A DNA stretch of 64,000 nt, taken from the NCBI RefSeq assembly GCF_000246855.1, contig NC_016609.1, forward strand, positions 558,001 to 622,000, given 5' to 3'. Shown one piece after another: positions 19,296-27,913 of this stretch. Numbering within the stretch: the first letter of the stretch is position 1; each line of letters starts with the position of its first letter. Below the pieces are notes generated by a model. The model did not search any database. It was not told the origin of the DNA and saw only the letters and a list, made by a program, of their open reading frames with translations. A program made the position numbers and the translations under genes. The stretch is from Niastella koreensis GR20-10. GTDB lineage: Bacteria; Bacteroidota; Bacteroidia; Chitinophagales; Chitinophagaceae.

Positions 19296-20695
19296 TGGGG
19301 TTTATTGGAAAACATATCATCCTGAAACAGGTGATTGACCTGGAATACAATGGGCGTACAGATGGCTTTGATCTGCAGCGTGCCGTAACCGAGTGGTGTC
19401 ATCGCGACGTGCTACCCCATATTCAGGAGCAATTGGGAAAGTTGCGGACAAAAGGAAAAGTGTATAAAATAGATAAACTGGAAGTGGATGTGCAAATAGA
19501 TGCTTCTGGTAACTGGATGGCGAATGCAACTACCCAAATTGTGCAGCAGGTGCATGAACAGATAGAACAGGAAATAAAGAAGTCACAGGATGATTCCCTG
19601 GTGAAGCCGCTAACTTTACCACAGCAATTTGTAGAAGCATTCATTTATTTTCTGCAACATGGTCATTTGCCCTGGTGGAGCCAGGTTAGTACGCATCATG
19701 TGTGGCAGGAAGAACTGGAAAACCTGTTGATTACCGGTTTTGACGAAAAAGCCAGAGTGCAGTTGCGGCAGTTGTTAAAACAACCCGATGTACAACAACG
19801 CGTATTGTACCAGGTGCCCGATGAAGTATTTATAAAACTGATGGTGCAGATCAATGCGGGGATTGAAAAAGACGTCACTAACCTCATCAACGACATCAAA
19901 CACCTGGTAAAAGATGCGGAGGAAAGAAAAACGGTGCTTATTCTTTTCCGGCAAAGTGTAATGACCTTTATATATGAAGTGGTGCCGCACCAGTTTGCAG
20001 AACATGTGTATGCGCATTTTGTGCATCAGCTGTCGGCCCGGGGAAATTTACAGCATCTGCAGATCAACAAAGGAAAGCTGCGTAATACGGTGTTGAAAAA
20101 AACAATTCCCGAAGAACAATGGCGGGCAAAGGCAGATGAACGTGAGACTGATTTCGATCATCCGGAACCATCAAACATAAGTAAGATAAAACAGGAGGGC
20201 ATCTATATTCAAAATGCCGGACTGGTTATTGTAGCGCCCTTCTTACCCGTATTGTTCAATAAGCTGGGTTTGATAGCTGGCGCAGAGCTTACTGATAAAC
20301 GCCGCGCTGTTTACCTGGTGCAATACATTGCCTCCGGGCGCGAACGGGTGGCGGAATTTGAACTGGGGCTGGCGAAGCTATTGTGCGGTCTTGATTCAGA
20401 TACCCCTGTGGATACCAATTTGCAATTAACCCCCGAAGAAAAGACCGAGATCAACGATCTTTTACTTTCGGCTATAGAATACTGGAGTATATTGAAGGAC
20501 ACTTCGCCGGATGGCTTGCAGCACACCTTCCTGCAGCGGTCCGGCAAACTCCAGTACTTAAACAATGAATGGAAGTTACAGGTTGAGCCAAAAGCCTGGG
20601 ATGTGTTGTTGCAGCATTTACCCTGGAGTATGAGTATGATTAAATTGCCCTGGATGCCGTGGATGTTGAGGACGGAGTGGGGGTATGGAGGGTAA
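19295..20695 (+). CDS. CIS tape-measure protein (CIS_TMP-like)
   Basis: A 466-aa protein matching the contractile injection system tape-measure family. The N-terminal HIILKQVIDLEYNGRTDGFD and the segment KIDKLEVDVQI are followed by a C-terminal half with VQNAGLVI-type spacing (NAGLVIVAPFLPVLFNKLGL), KLLCGLD, an HTFLQRSGKLQ motif and the closing LPWSMSMIKLPWM. Family members are thought to set tube length. Its start overlaps the stop of the PKD gene by one base, so the two are coupled. It precedes the cargo genes. Confidence 0.88.
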   Translation: MGFIGKHIILKQVIDLEYNGRTDGFDLQRAVTEWCHRDVLPHIQEQLGKLRTKGKVYKIDKLEVDVQIDASGNWMANATTQIVQQVHEQIEQEIKKSQDDSLVKPLTLPQQFVEAFIYFLQHGHLPWWSQVSTHHVWQEELENLLITGFDEKARVQLRQLLKQPDVQQRVLYQVPDEVFIKLMVQINAGIEKDVTNLINDIKHLVKDAEERKTVLILFRQSVMTFIYEVVPHQFAEHVYAHFVHQLSARGNLQHLQINKGKLRNTVLKKTIPEEQWRAKADERETDFDHPEPSNISKIKQEGIYIQNAGLVIVAPFLPVLFNKLGLIAGAELTDKRRAVYLVQYIASGRERVAEFELGLAKLLCGLDSDTPVDTNLQLTPEEKTEINDLLLSAIEYWSILKDTSPDGLQHTFLQRSGKLQYLNNEWKLQVEPKAWDVLLQHLPWSMSMIKLPWMPWMLRTEWGYGG

Positions 20696-20792
20696 GTTGA
20701 CGAGGAAGAAGAAGGTTGATAGAGTTGACAGGGTTGAGCGTGCAGCCGTTTTCCACGCCCCTTGCTTTTTTAAATAAGTTACCTTTAAAGTA

Positions 20793-23700
20793 GTGTTCAC
20801 CTCCGCTGACAAATCAAATACAACCCGTGTAAACCGGCAGCAACAAACGGCCGGCACTACCTTCTTCAGGAAGGCGGGGGAGGACACGTTCTTTGGATCC
20901 ACTGAACAACCTTCATTCTTCTCTCCGGCGGTTCAGACAAAATTAACGGTCAGCAGTCCCGATGACCCGCAGGAAAAAGAAGCAGACGCCGTAGCCGACC
21001 AGGTGATGCGTATGCCCGAACCGGTAAGTATGCCATCGGCCAGGGAAGATGATACGCTTCAAAAGAAAGAAGAAGGCACAGTGGGGCAGGTTACCGGGGT
21101 ACAGCACCCGGTTATTAGCCGCATAATCCAGTGCAAAGGGGCAATGGTTCAAACCAAGCTGGGAACGCCTGTTCAACGCAGCTACCTGGGAGATGATACG
21201 GGGTCTTTTGATATTTACCCAAAACATCTTTCACTATATCCATCAGACGTTTTACAACAAAGTGGCCGGGGCCCGCCCACCAGCTCCATACCGTTTGAGC
21301 AATCGTTGTCAACTTCAAAAGGAGGCGGCCATGCATTGCCCGGCGATACCCGTCAATTTATGGAGCGTCGCTTTAATGCCGACTTCAGCGGTGTGCGTAT
21401 TCATACCGGCAGCCATGCCGAGTATTTAAGCACCCAAATTAATGCCCAGGCTTTCGCTCATGGCAATGATATTTATTTTAACAGTGGCAGGTATTCCCCC
21501 AATACGGCCAGTGGTGGTTTATTGCTTGCCCATGAACTAACCCATACCATTCAGCAGGGGGCCAGCAAGTCCCATGCCCCAGGCAATGCTGCTACAGCAA
21601 TTGCCCGTAAACCTATTGTACAAAGAAGTTCCGGCGCCGAGCAGGAGGAAGCTGCAACCCCGGATGCCGAACAAACCCTTCAACCCAAAAATGAACTTAG
21701 CAGCTGGAGTGTAAATAGCGGCGGTGAATTGGCTCAGCCAAAAGAAGAAGAACGAAAAGAGGAAGAGGATAAAGAGTCGTTATCACAAACCCCGGTGATA
21801 CAAAAACAATATGATTCCGAAGAACAGGTGCAGCGTTCCGTGGTCGACGATGCACTGGCCTATATAGATTCGGTTACTGATTGTATTAGTCTTGACCTGG
21901 ATGTGGCCAAAGCCTGTGCGTTACGAAAAGCACAGCAGGTGGCGCTGCATATACCCGGTTATCGTGCGTTGCGGGTAGTGCTGGGTCGTGATCCCATTAC
22001 CAGCGATGGCGTTGAACGCAATGGCAGGAACTTCCTGGAAGCGGCGTTCGATCTGATGCCGGGTGGCTTGTTATTACACCAGAAGCTGGAAGAGCAACAC
22101 CAATTGGATGCGGCAGCTGCCTGGATAGACGAACAGTTAGCGCGTGTGGAGAACCTGGTGACCGGGTTGTTCAACGATATAGAAAGATTCTGGAACCGCC
22201 TGGGTATAACAGACCTGGGATCGCCGATGGACGTGTTGCGCAATGCGGCCAACATCGTACTCGGTTTTATAAACAGGGTCATTGATTTTGCGGTAGAAGC
22301 GGCCAGCGAGCTGTTGGCGATGATCAAGGAATACCTGCTCACGAAGATCGTTGACTTTATAAAAACGCAAACCACGGCTTATCCTTTATTGCGGGTAATC
22401 CTGGGACGCGATCCTGTTACGGATGAAGTAGTGCCCACCAATGGCACTACCATTTTGAATGCATTGCTGGAATTGGGTGGTGAAGAGGGCATTCAACAGC
22501 GCACACAGATGCAGCAAACCGGTACCTTCCAGAAGGCGGTTGATTTTATAGACGAAGGCATCAGTTTGTTCAGCCGTACTTACGATGAAATGGTAACGGC
22601 GTTCCATAACATCTGGAATATTGTTACCATCAATAGCCTGATGGATCCGATAGGCACCTTTACCCAGATCTATAACCAGTTTGCAGGTCCGGTAGGCAGG
22701 GTGCTTGATTTTGTGTTGCGGGTAGGGGCCGAGATCCTGAAGTTCATCAAGGAAGTGCTGATGCAACGCCTCAGCGCCTGGGCGCGGGAGCAACGCGGCT
22801 ATGAGCTGGTAACGGTGATCATAGGAAAGGATCCGTTCACGAATGCCGTAGTGCCGCGCAATGTAGAGAACCTCATCAGGGGCTTTATGAGCCTGATGGA
22901 AGGCGGGCGCGAACAGTTTGAACAATTGAAGGAAAGCGGCGCTATTGACAGAACTGTGGTGAAGGTGAATGCAGCGGTGGCCCGGTTGAACATGACGCCG
23001 GCATACATTGTACAATTGTTTGTTGACCTGTGGAATTCGTTCAGCATACATGATATCGCCAACCCGATAGCGGCTTTCCAGCGCATCATTGCACGGTTTG
23101 GCGAACCCATTGGGCGGTTGATCGCATTTGTGATCACGATCGTGCAAATAGTGATCGAGGCGATCCTCATCATCATGAAGTTCCCGTTCGATCTGATCAA
23201 TAACATCATTGCCAAAGCCATGCAGGCTTTTGAAATGATAAAACGTGATCCGGTCGGGTTCCTGAAGAATTTGTTGCGAGCGATAAAACAAGGGTTCATT
23301 CAGTTCTTTGATAATATTCTGCAACACCTGTTAACCGGCCTGGTAGGCTGGCTTACCAGTGAGTTGCGCGATGCCGGCGTTCCGGCATTTGCCGATACTT
23401 CGTTACGAGGCATTATTAGCTGGGTGCTGCAGGTGCTGGGCATCAGTATGGAAAAGATCTGGCAAAAACTCGCGGCGCATCCACGGATTGGCCCGCAGCG
23501 GGTGGCCCGCATTCGCAGTATGATCAATACACTCGAAGGTATCTGGACATTCATCAAAGATGTACAGGAGCGGGGGATGGCTGCCATCTGGGATAAGATA
23601 AAAGAACAGCTGACCAACCTGTGGGATACCATTTTGAATGCGGTGAAGAGCTGGATCATGGAGCAGATCGTAAACCGGATGGTTACCCGCCTGCTGAGTA

Positions 23701-24743
23701 TGTTAGACCCAACCGGTATTATGGCCGTGGTGAACAGTACCATCGCCCTGTACAATGCCATACAGTCGTTCATCAAATACCTACGTGAAATGCTGGAGAT
23801 TGTGAACAGCTTTGTAGAAGGGGTGGTAGACATTGCCAGTGGGAACATTACAACGGCCGCTAACTACCTGGAACGGACGCTGGCCAGAGCGGTTCCGATT
23901 ATTATTGGATTCCTGGCGAACCAGGTGGGCTTAAGTGGAATTGGTCACCGGGTTGGAGAAATGATTGGCCGGGCCCAGGAAATGGTTGACCAGGCATTGA
24001 CGTGGTTAGTGAACAAAGCAGTTGATACGGCCTTTAATCTTATTGACAGATTGATGGGCACGCAGCAACCAGACGCTCCGGCGCATGATCCTGAAAAACA
24101 GGCGAAGATAGACGCCGGTTTGGCAGATATTGATACGGAAGAAGCCAAATACCTGAGCAGCGGTAAAATAACGCATGAGCAGGCGCAACTGGTGGCACAA
24201 ACAGTAAAAGGGAACCACCCGGTATTTACATCTCTGGAAGCTGTAAGCGGTCAGGGTACCTGGGATTACGAATATGCAGCAAGTCCAAAGGCAAAGAAGC
24301 CGGGCCCGGCAAAAGCACTGACCCTGCCATCTGGCGATGCTGAAGCCGATTGGGAAAAGGTTAAAGCGGGTGAGTTGATGGATGTATCAAATTTTGATAA
24401 CACAATAGGTCAGCAAATGAACCTGAACCCCGACTTTATTTCAGACCGGGACAGCCAGGGAAGAACAAACCGGCAAAGAGGGGCGGCAGGGCTAACGGCG
24501 TTCTTATCGCATACTGATTTTGTTGAGCTGCATCATACTACCCAAAGTTTCTTTAGCATATTGGATGAACACAGCCATAGTTTTCACCAAAGCGTGGTAG
24601 ATGATCCGGATTACCATCCAATGGCAGGAGATGCGGGTTATCTCAGCTGGCGTGGAGAGGTTGGCTGGTACAAAGGAGAAGTAAGATTATTGGGAGATGT
24701 ATATAACCTTATCCGTCAACGATACTGGAGAAGAAGATTTTAA
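20793..24743 (+). CDS. DUF4157 eCIS cargo with C-terminal LHH/HNH-type nuclease domain
   Basis: A 1316-aa protein starting at GTG 20793 (a TAG sits directly before it). Residues about 177-256 are a DUF4157 domain with the zinc-protease-like LAHELTHTIQQ motif, a hallmark of eCIS-loaded cargo. A charged Glu/Lys linker follows. Then come three related blocks of about 140 aa beginning near residues 389, 530 and 670 (RVVLGRDPITS, RVILGRDPVTD, TVIIGKDPFTN), and a long amphipathic helical region. The last 90 residues contain QGRTNRQRGAAG, VELHHTTQ (LHH at 1246-1248), EHSHSFHQ, DYHP and a final QRYWRRRF, the layout of LHH/HNH-Endo VII toxins. I infer a DNase delivered by the particle. No adjacent immunity gene is seen. 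Confidence 0.85.
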   Translation: MFTSADKSNTTRVNRQQQTAGTTFFRKAGEDTFFGSTEQPSFFSPAVQTKLTVSSPDDPQEKEADAVADQVMRMPEPVSMPSAREDDTLQKKEEGTVGQVTGVQHPVISRIIQCKGAMVQTKLGTPVQRSYLGDDTGSFDIYPKHLSLYPSDVLQQSGRGPPTSSIPFEQSLSTSKGGGHALPGDTRQFMERRFNADFSGVRIHTGSHAEYLSTQINAQAFAHGNDIYFNSGRYSPNTASGGLLLAHELTHTIQQGASKSHAPGNAATAIARKPIVQRSSGAEQEEAATPDAEQTLQPKNELSSWSVNSGGELAQPKEEERKEEEDKESLSQTPVIQKQYDSEEQVQRSVVDDALAYIDSVTDCISLDLDVAKACALRKAQQVALHIPGYRALRVVLGRDPITSDGVERNGRNFLEAAFDLMPGGLLLHQKLEEQHQLDAAAAWIDEQLARVENLVTGLFNDIERFWNRLGITDLGSPMDVLRNAANIVLGFINRVIDFAVEAASELLAMIKEYLLTKIVDFIKTQTTAYPLLRVILGRDPVTDEVVPTNGTTILNALLELGGEEGIQQRTQMQQTGTFQKAVDFIDEGISLFSRTYDEMVTAFHNIWNIVTINSLMDPIGTFTQIYNQFAGPVGRVLDFVLRVGAEILKFIKEVLMQRLSAWAREQRGYELVTVIIGKDPFTNAVVPRNVENLIRGFMSLMEGGREQFEQLKESGAIDRTVVKVNAAVARLNMTPAYIVQLFVDLWNSFSIHDIANPIAAFQRIIARFGEPIGRLIAFVITIVQIVIEAILIIMKFPFDLINNIIAKAMQAFEMIKRDPVGFLKNLLRAIKQGFIQFFDNILQHLLTGLVGWLTSELRDAGVPAFADTSLRGIISWVLQVLGISMEKIWQKLAAHPRIGPQRVARIRSMINTLEGIWTFIKDVQERGMAAIWDKIKEQLTNLWDTILNAVKSWIMEQIVNRMVTRLLSMLDPTGIMAVVNSTIALYNAIQSFIKYLREMLEIVNSFVEGVVDIASGNITTAANYLERTLARAVPIIIGFLANQVGLSGIGHRVGEMIGRAQEMVDQALTWLVNKAVDTAFNLIDRLMGTQQPDAPAHDPEKQAKIDAGLADIDTEEAKYLSSGKITHEQAQLVAQTVKGNHPVFTSLEAVSGQGTWDYEYAASPKAKKPGPAKALTLPSGDAEADWEKVKAGELMDVSNFDNTIGQQMNLNPDFISDRDSQGRTNRQRGAAGLTAFLSHTDFVELHHTTQSFFSILDEHSHSFHQSVVDDPDYHPMAGDAGYLSWRGEVGWYKGEVRLLGDVYNLIRQRYWRRRF

Positions 24744-24772
24744 TGTAAATTCAGGAAGATAAATTTTGTTGT

Positions 24773-26083
24773 ATGAAACCATCATTTCGTTATCGCCGCA
24801 GAAGCAAGCCTGCAAAAAATGAAGGTGCGTTCTTTAAGAAAGACAGTAAGGCAGAGCCTGCTTTTTTTGGCGAGGCTGCACACGATACTTTTTTTCCACC
24901 GGGCGTAACCAACCAGGCTATTCAACGGAAATGTGCTTCGTGTGAACAGGAAGAAAAATTACAACGCACACCCGCCTCTGGTGAAGCTTCGGCGGGCAAG
25001 GAAGACAAGAAAGAAGAGGATAAGAAATTGCAGCGGTCACCCGCCTCCGCTGAAGCTTCGGCGGGCAAGGAAGCTGGTGGTTCAACTGATTCAACAACTA
25101 ACGTAAGCAACTATGTGGGTTCATTAAATGGCAAGGGGCACGCCCTGTCGCCATTGGTAAATCAGTTCTTTTCATCGCGCATCGGATACGATTTTAGCCA
25201 GGTGCGCATACATACCGACAAAGAGGCGGCGGAATCTGCCAGGAGCGTACATGCAAAAGCCTACACCATTGGTAATAATATTGTTTTTAACGAAGGACAA
25301 TACAATGCTGAGTCGCAGGAAGGGAAAAAATTACTGGCGCATGAACTCACCCATGTGGTGCAACAAAAGGGCGGAGAGAGCGAACTGGACCGAACAATAA
25401 ACTATACAGACGCAACATCAACAGGACGTGACCCGATACCTTTGGCATTGGCGAAAGGACACTCCACGCTGGGTAAAACCTATTTAAAAATAAACGGGAA
25501 GCCGGTAGAAGGTAAAGACGAAATCAGAAAACCCATTTGGGAAGCGTTTGAAAAGGCTACCCTTGACTATAATTCCCAAACAAAGAAGTGTACGATCAAT
25601 TTAAAGGATGTTAATCTGACCATCTCTGCCGACCTGCTTGTATTGACAGATCCCACCGATGATAAATGGACGGGCAAATACCCAGGTTCGTTGTTAGATA
25701 GTTCATCAGCCTGTTCAAAACAGGGAACAGTGAATGTTCAGTTAGTAAGTACACCAAAAGGCGGTGCTGCCCTGCAGGCGCAGGTGGCGGCTGATGAGAA
25801 CGACCATTACCAGGATATTCTGCGGTTATCGAAAAGGCATATGGAAGCGTTTTATGACCAGCTGAGTAAACTGAGCAAGGATTCCAAAGATGGTGGCAAT
25901 GACTGTGTGAAATGGTTCCAGGATGAAGTGCAGGATAAAAACAGTAAGATGGTGGTTGCTTTTACCGACGACTGGGTGGCTGCAGTGGATTCGCATGATA
26001 ACAAATCATCCGGTGCACATAACCGAAATGCCCGTACCAATGTTACGGATTGTAAACTAATAACCATTACCGTACAATTATAA
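24773..26083 (+). CDS. DUF4157 eCIS cargo with uncharacterised C-terminal domain
   Basis: A 436-aa protein. It has a basic N-terminus (MKPSFRYRRRSKPAKN), a CxxC (KCASCEQEE) and two copies of a PASxEASAGKE linker encoded by a palindromic DNA repeat. A DUF4157 domain spans about residues 115-200 with LAHELTHVVQQ. The last 230 residues contain ADENDHYQDILRLSKRHM (about 339-356), a DENDH string that resembles an HExxH site with the first His changed, and a terminal GAHNRNARTNVTDC. I do not recognise this domain. The shared DUF4157 module and position beside the nuclease cargo argue that it is a second payload. Toxicity is inference. Confidence 0.82.
   Translation: MKPSFRYRRRSKPAKNEGAFFKKDSKAEPAFFGEAAHDTFFPPGVTNQAIQRKCASCEQEEKLQRTPASGEASAGKEDKKEEDKKLQRSPASAEASAGKEAGGSTDSTTNVSNYVGSLNGKGHALSPLVNQFFSSRIGYDFSQVRIHTDKEAAESARSVHAKAYTIGNNIVFNEGQYNAESQEGKKLLAHELTHVVQQKGGESELDRTINYTDATSTGRDPIPLALAKGHSTLGKTYLKINGKPVEGKDEIRKPIWEAFEKATLDYNSQTKKCTINLKDVNLTISADLLVLTDPTDDKWTGKYPGSLLDSSSACSKQGTVNVQLVSTPKGGAALQAQVAADENDHYQDILRLSKRHMEAFYDQLSKLSKDSKDGGNDCVKWFQDEVQDKNSKMVVAFTDDWVAAVDSHDNKSSGAHNRNARTNVTDCKLITITVQL
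24970..25070 (+). repeat. Two copies of a palindromic repeat inside the cargo coding sequence
   Basis: Two nearly identical 31-32 bp copies at 24970-25001 and 25039-25070 share the core GAAGCTTCGGCGGGCAAGG. The second holds an imperfect palindrome, CCGCTGAAGCTTCGGCGG, whose only mispair is a G/T wobble. They are in frame and encode the PASxEASAGKE peptides. The sequence resembles mobile palindromic intergenic repeats of Bacteroidota. Confidence 0.6.
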
Positions 26084-26093
26084 AGTAATACCT

Positions 26094-27446
26094 GTGTTAT
26101 ACGCATTGAATAATAATGAACCCGGGTTTATATTGGAGGCGGCGTTGAATGATCTGCGACAGATCGTGGTATACCGCATGCAAACACATTTCAACCAGCA
26201 GCCGATCGATTTTGATCAATGGCTCGGCAAGATTTTCAATGACCGGTTGATCAGGGCCGATGTAGTTAAACATTTGCCAGCTGCAATCAGTACTGATGAA
26301 TACATCACCTTGTTATTATCGCTGGTGCCGCATGTACAACCCAGCTTTTTTGAATCGATCATTGCGGATCACCTGCCTAACGGCGGGGATTTTGCAGAGT
26401 TTGGGGGCGTAAAGGGCAGCAATCACCGCAGTATATTGCCAACCGGCGAAACGGTGCAATTTATTTTGGCAGGAACCGGGCTGGGGCAACGCCTGCAGGT
26501 GCATCAACTATTTGGTGAAGAACATTTCTTTTATCGCCAGGGTATTTTATGGCTGGAACCGGTGAAGGAAGGTGAGCCGGTGATGAGTGGCCGTATTATA
26601 ATGGCGCAGGACTGGGTTGATAAATTATTACTGGATAAAGAAACCGCTCCCCGGTTCGGGCTCGATTTCCCTGCCAGGCGCATTACTACCAGTATGGTTT
26701 GGGACGATGTGGTGCTGAACCAGCAAACAAGAAAGCATGTAAACGAGATCAGCAACTGGTTACAGCTGCATCATTTATTTAGTGAAGATGAGAACCTGAG
26801 CCGGAAAATAAAACCCGGTTACCGGGTGCTGTTTTATGGGCCTTCCGGCACCGGTAAAACCCTTACAGCTGCGTTACTCGGTAAACAATTTCAGAAAGAT
26901 GTATACCGGGTCGATCTATCGCAGGTGGTAAGTAAATACATTGGTGAAACGGAAAAGAACCTGGAAAGCGTTTTCAAAAAAGCCGAAACAAAGAACTGGA
27001 TCCTGTTCTTTGATGAAGCCGATGCCTTATTTGGCAAGCGCACCAATATGCAAAGCGCCCACGACAAATACGCCAACCAGGAAGTAAGCTATTTACTGCA
27101 ACGGGTAGAAGATTATCCCGGGTTGCTCATTCTGGCTACCAACTTTAAAAGCAATCTCGATGAAGCCTTTCTGCGTCGGTTTCATTCACTTATACATTTC
27201 CCCATGCCCAATTCTGCAGAACGGTTGTTACTATGGCAACGGTCTATGCCTGTTAGTTTGCAACGTGATGCCGATATCAGGTTGGAGGAACTGGCCAAAC
27301 AGTTCGAGGTCAGCGGGGCCAGTATCTTAAATGCCGTTCAATACGCTGCGCTGCAAACCTATGCGCGCAATAATGGTGTTATTTGTCAGCAGGACCTGAT
27401 AGATGGGGTGCGCAAGGAGTATCAAAAGGAGGATAAGTCTTTTTAA
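26094..27446 (+). CDS. AAA+ ATPase of the eCIS (Afp15/Pvc15-like)
   Basis: A 450-aa protein from GTG 26094. The C-terminal AAA+ domain has Walker A YGPSGTGKTL at about residues 248-257, Walker B ILFFDEADALFG, sensor LILATNFKSNLDEAFLRRF with the arginine finger, and a small helical lid. The N-terminal 220 residues are family-specific. Afp15/Pvc15-like ATPases are conserved in eCIS; for Pvc15 a role in cargo loading or particle assembly is reported. It is the last gene of the cluster, directly after the two cargo genes, which suits a loading role. The start codon is the least certain part. Confidence 0.92.
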   Translation: MLYALNNNEPGFILEAALNDLRQIVVYRMQTHFNQQPIDFDQWLGKIFNDRLIRADVVKHLPAAISTDEYITLLLSLVPHVQPSFFESIIADHLPNGGDFAEFGGVKGSNHRSILPTGETVQFILAGTGLGQRLQVHQLFGEEHFFYRQGILWLEPVKEGEPVMSGRIIMAQDWVDKLLLDKETAPRFGLDFPARRITTSMVWDDVVLNQQTRKHVNEISNWLQLHHLFSEDENLSRKIKPGYRVLFYGPSGTGKTLTAALLGKQFQKDVYRVDLSQVVSKYIGETEKNLESVFKKAETKNWILFFDEADALFGKRTNMQSAHDKYANQEVSYLLQRVEDYPGLLILATNFKSNLDEAFLRRFHSLIHFPMPNSAERLLLWQRSMPVSLQRDADIRLEELAKQFEVSGASILNAVQYAALQTYARNNGVICQQDLIDGVRKEYQKEDKSF

Positions 27447-27913
27447 CTTGTTCTGTAATCTTAAATAGCATTTAATAGACAATAGACAATAAGCAATAGA
27501 CGAGACAATCGGCAAATGCCAATTGCCTATTGTCTATTGATATAAAAGATCTCCGTTATGTGAATAAATAATTTCTCCAATTGACCAGTAGATGTATTGG
27601 CTCATACCTGCTAAACAAGATAATTTAGTACCACGCTATTAGAAATTATATCCGCGGGTTAATATCCGTAGACCTACCGTATCGTTTTCATTTGCCCAAT
27701 CTGGTGTACCTCATTATTTGACTGGCTACTTGCACAGGAAGTGGCAAAGCTGTCTATTGTGTTTTAAGTTATATAAAAGCATTTTGCAGAACGCTTAAGG
27801 CTTAACGGCTAACGCTGCTTTATTTTTTATTGTGCTTTTGCGTTCAGCGTTGAGCATTCAGCGTTCGGTGTTCAGCATTCTGCGGTATTCATTTTAACCA
27901 AACCTCATATACT
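27447..27913. other. Gene-free interval after the eCIS cluster
   Basis: No credible coding sequence. It contains a long inverted repeat (27480-27539) and, near 27795-27890, several imperfect copies of a GCGTTCAGCGTT/GTTCAGCATTC motif of the low-complexity type seen between Bacteroidota genes. A promoter for the next gene must lie here, but I cannot place it. Confidence 0.5.
27480..27539. terminator. Inverted repeat, probable terminator of the eCIS operon
   Basis: Arms of 17 bp at 27480-27496 and 27523-27539 pair with one mismatch around a 26-nt loop. It begins 34 nt after the ATPase stop, where a transcription end is expected. There is no T-tract, so it may be a processing or boundary hairpin rather than a classical terminator. 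Confidence 0.5.

Noticed and set aside
188-27446. Interpretation as a prophage or a type VI secretion system
   Set aside because: No capsid, portal, terminase or lysis genes, and no TssJ/L/M membrane complex or ClpV. DUF4157 cargos, the DUF4255 cap and the AAA+ ATPase point to an eCIS.
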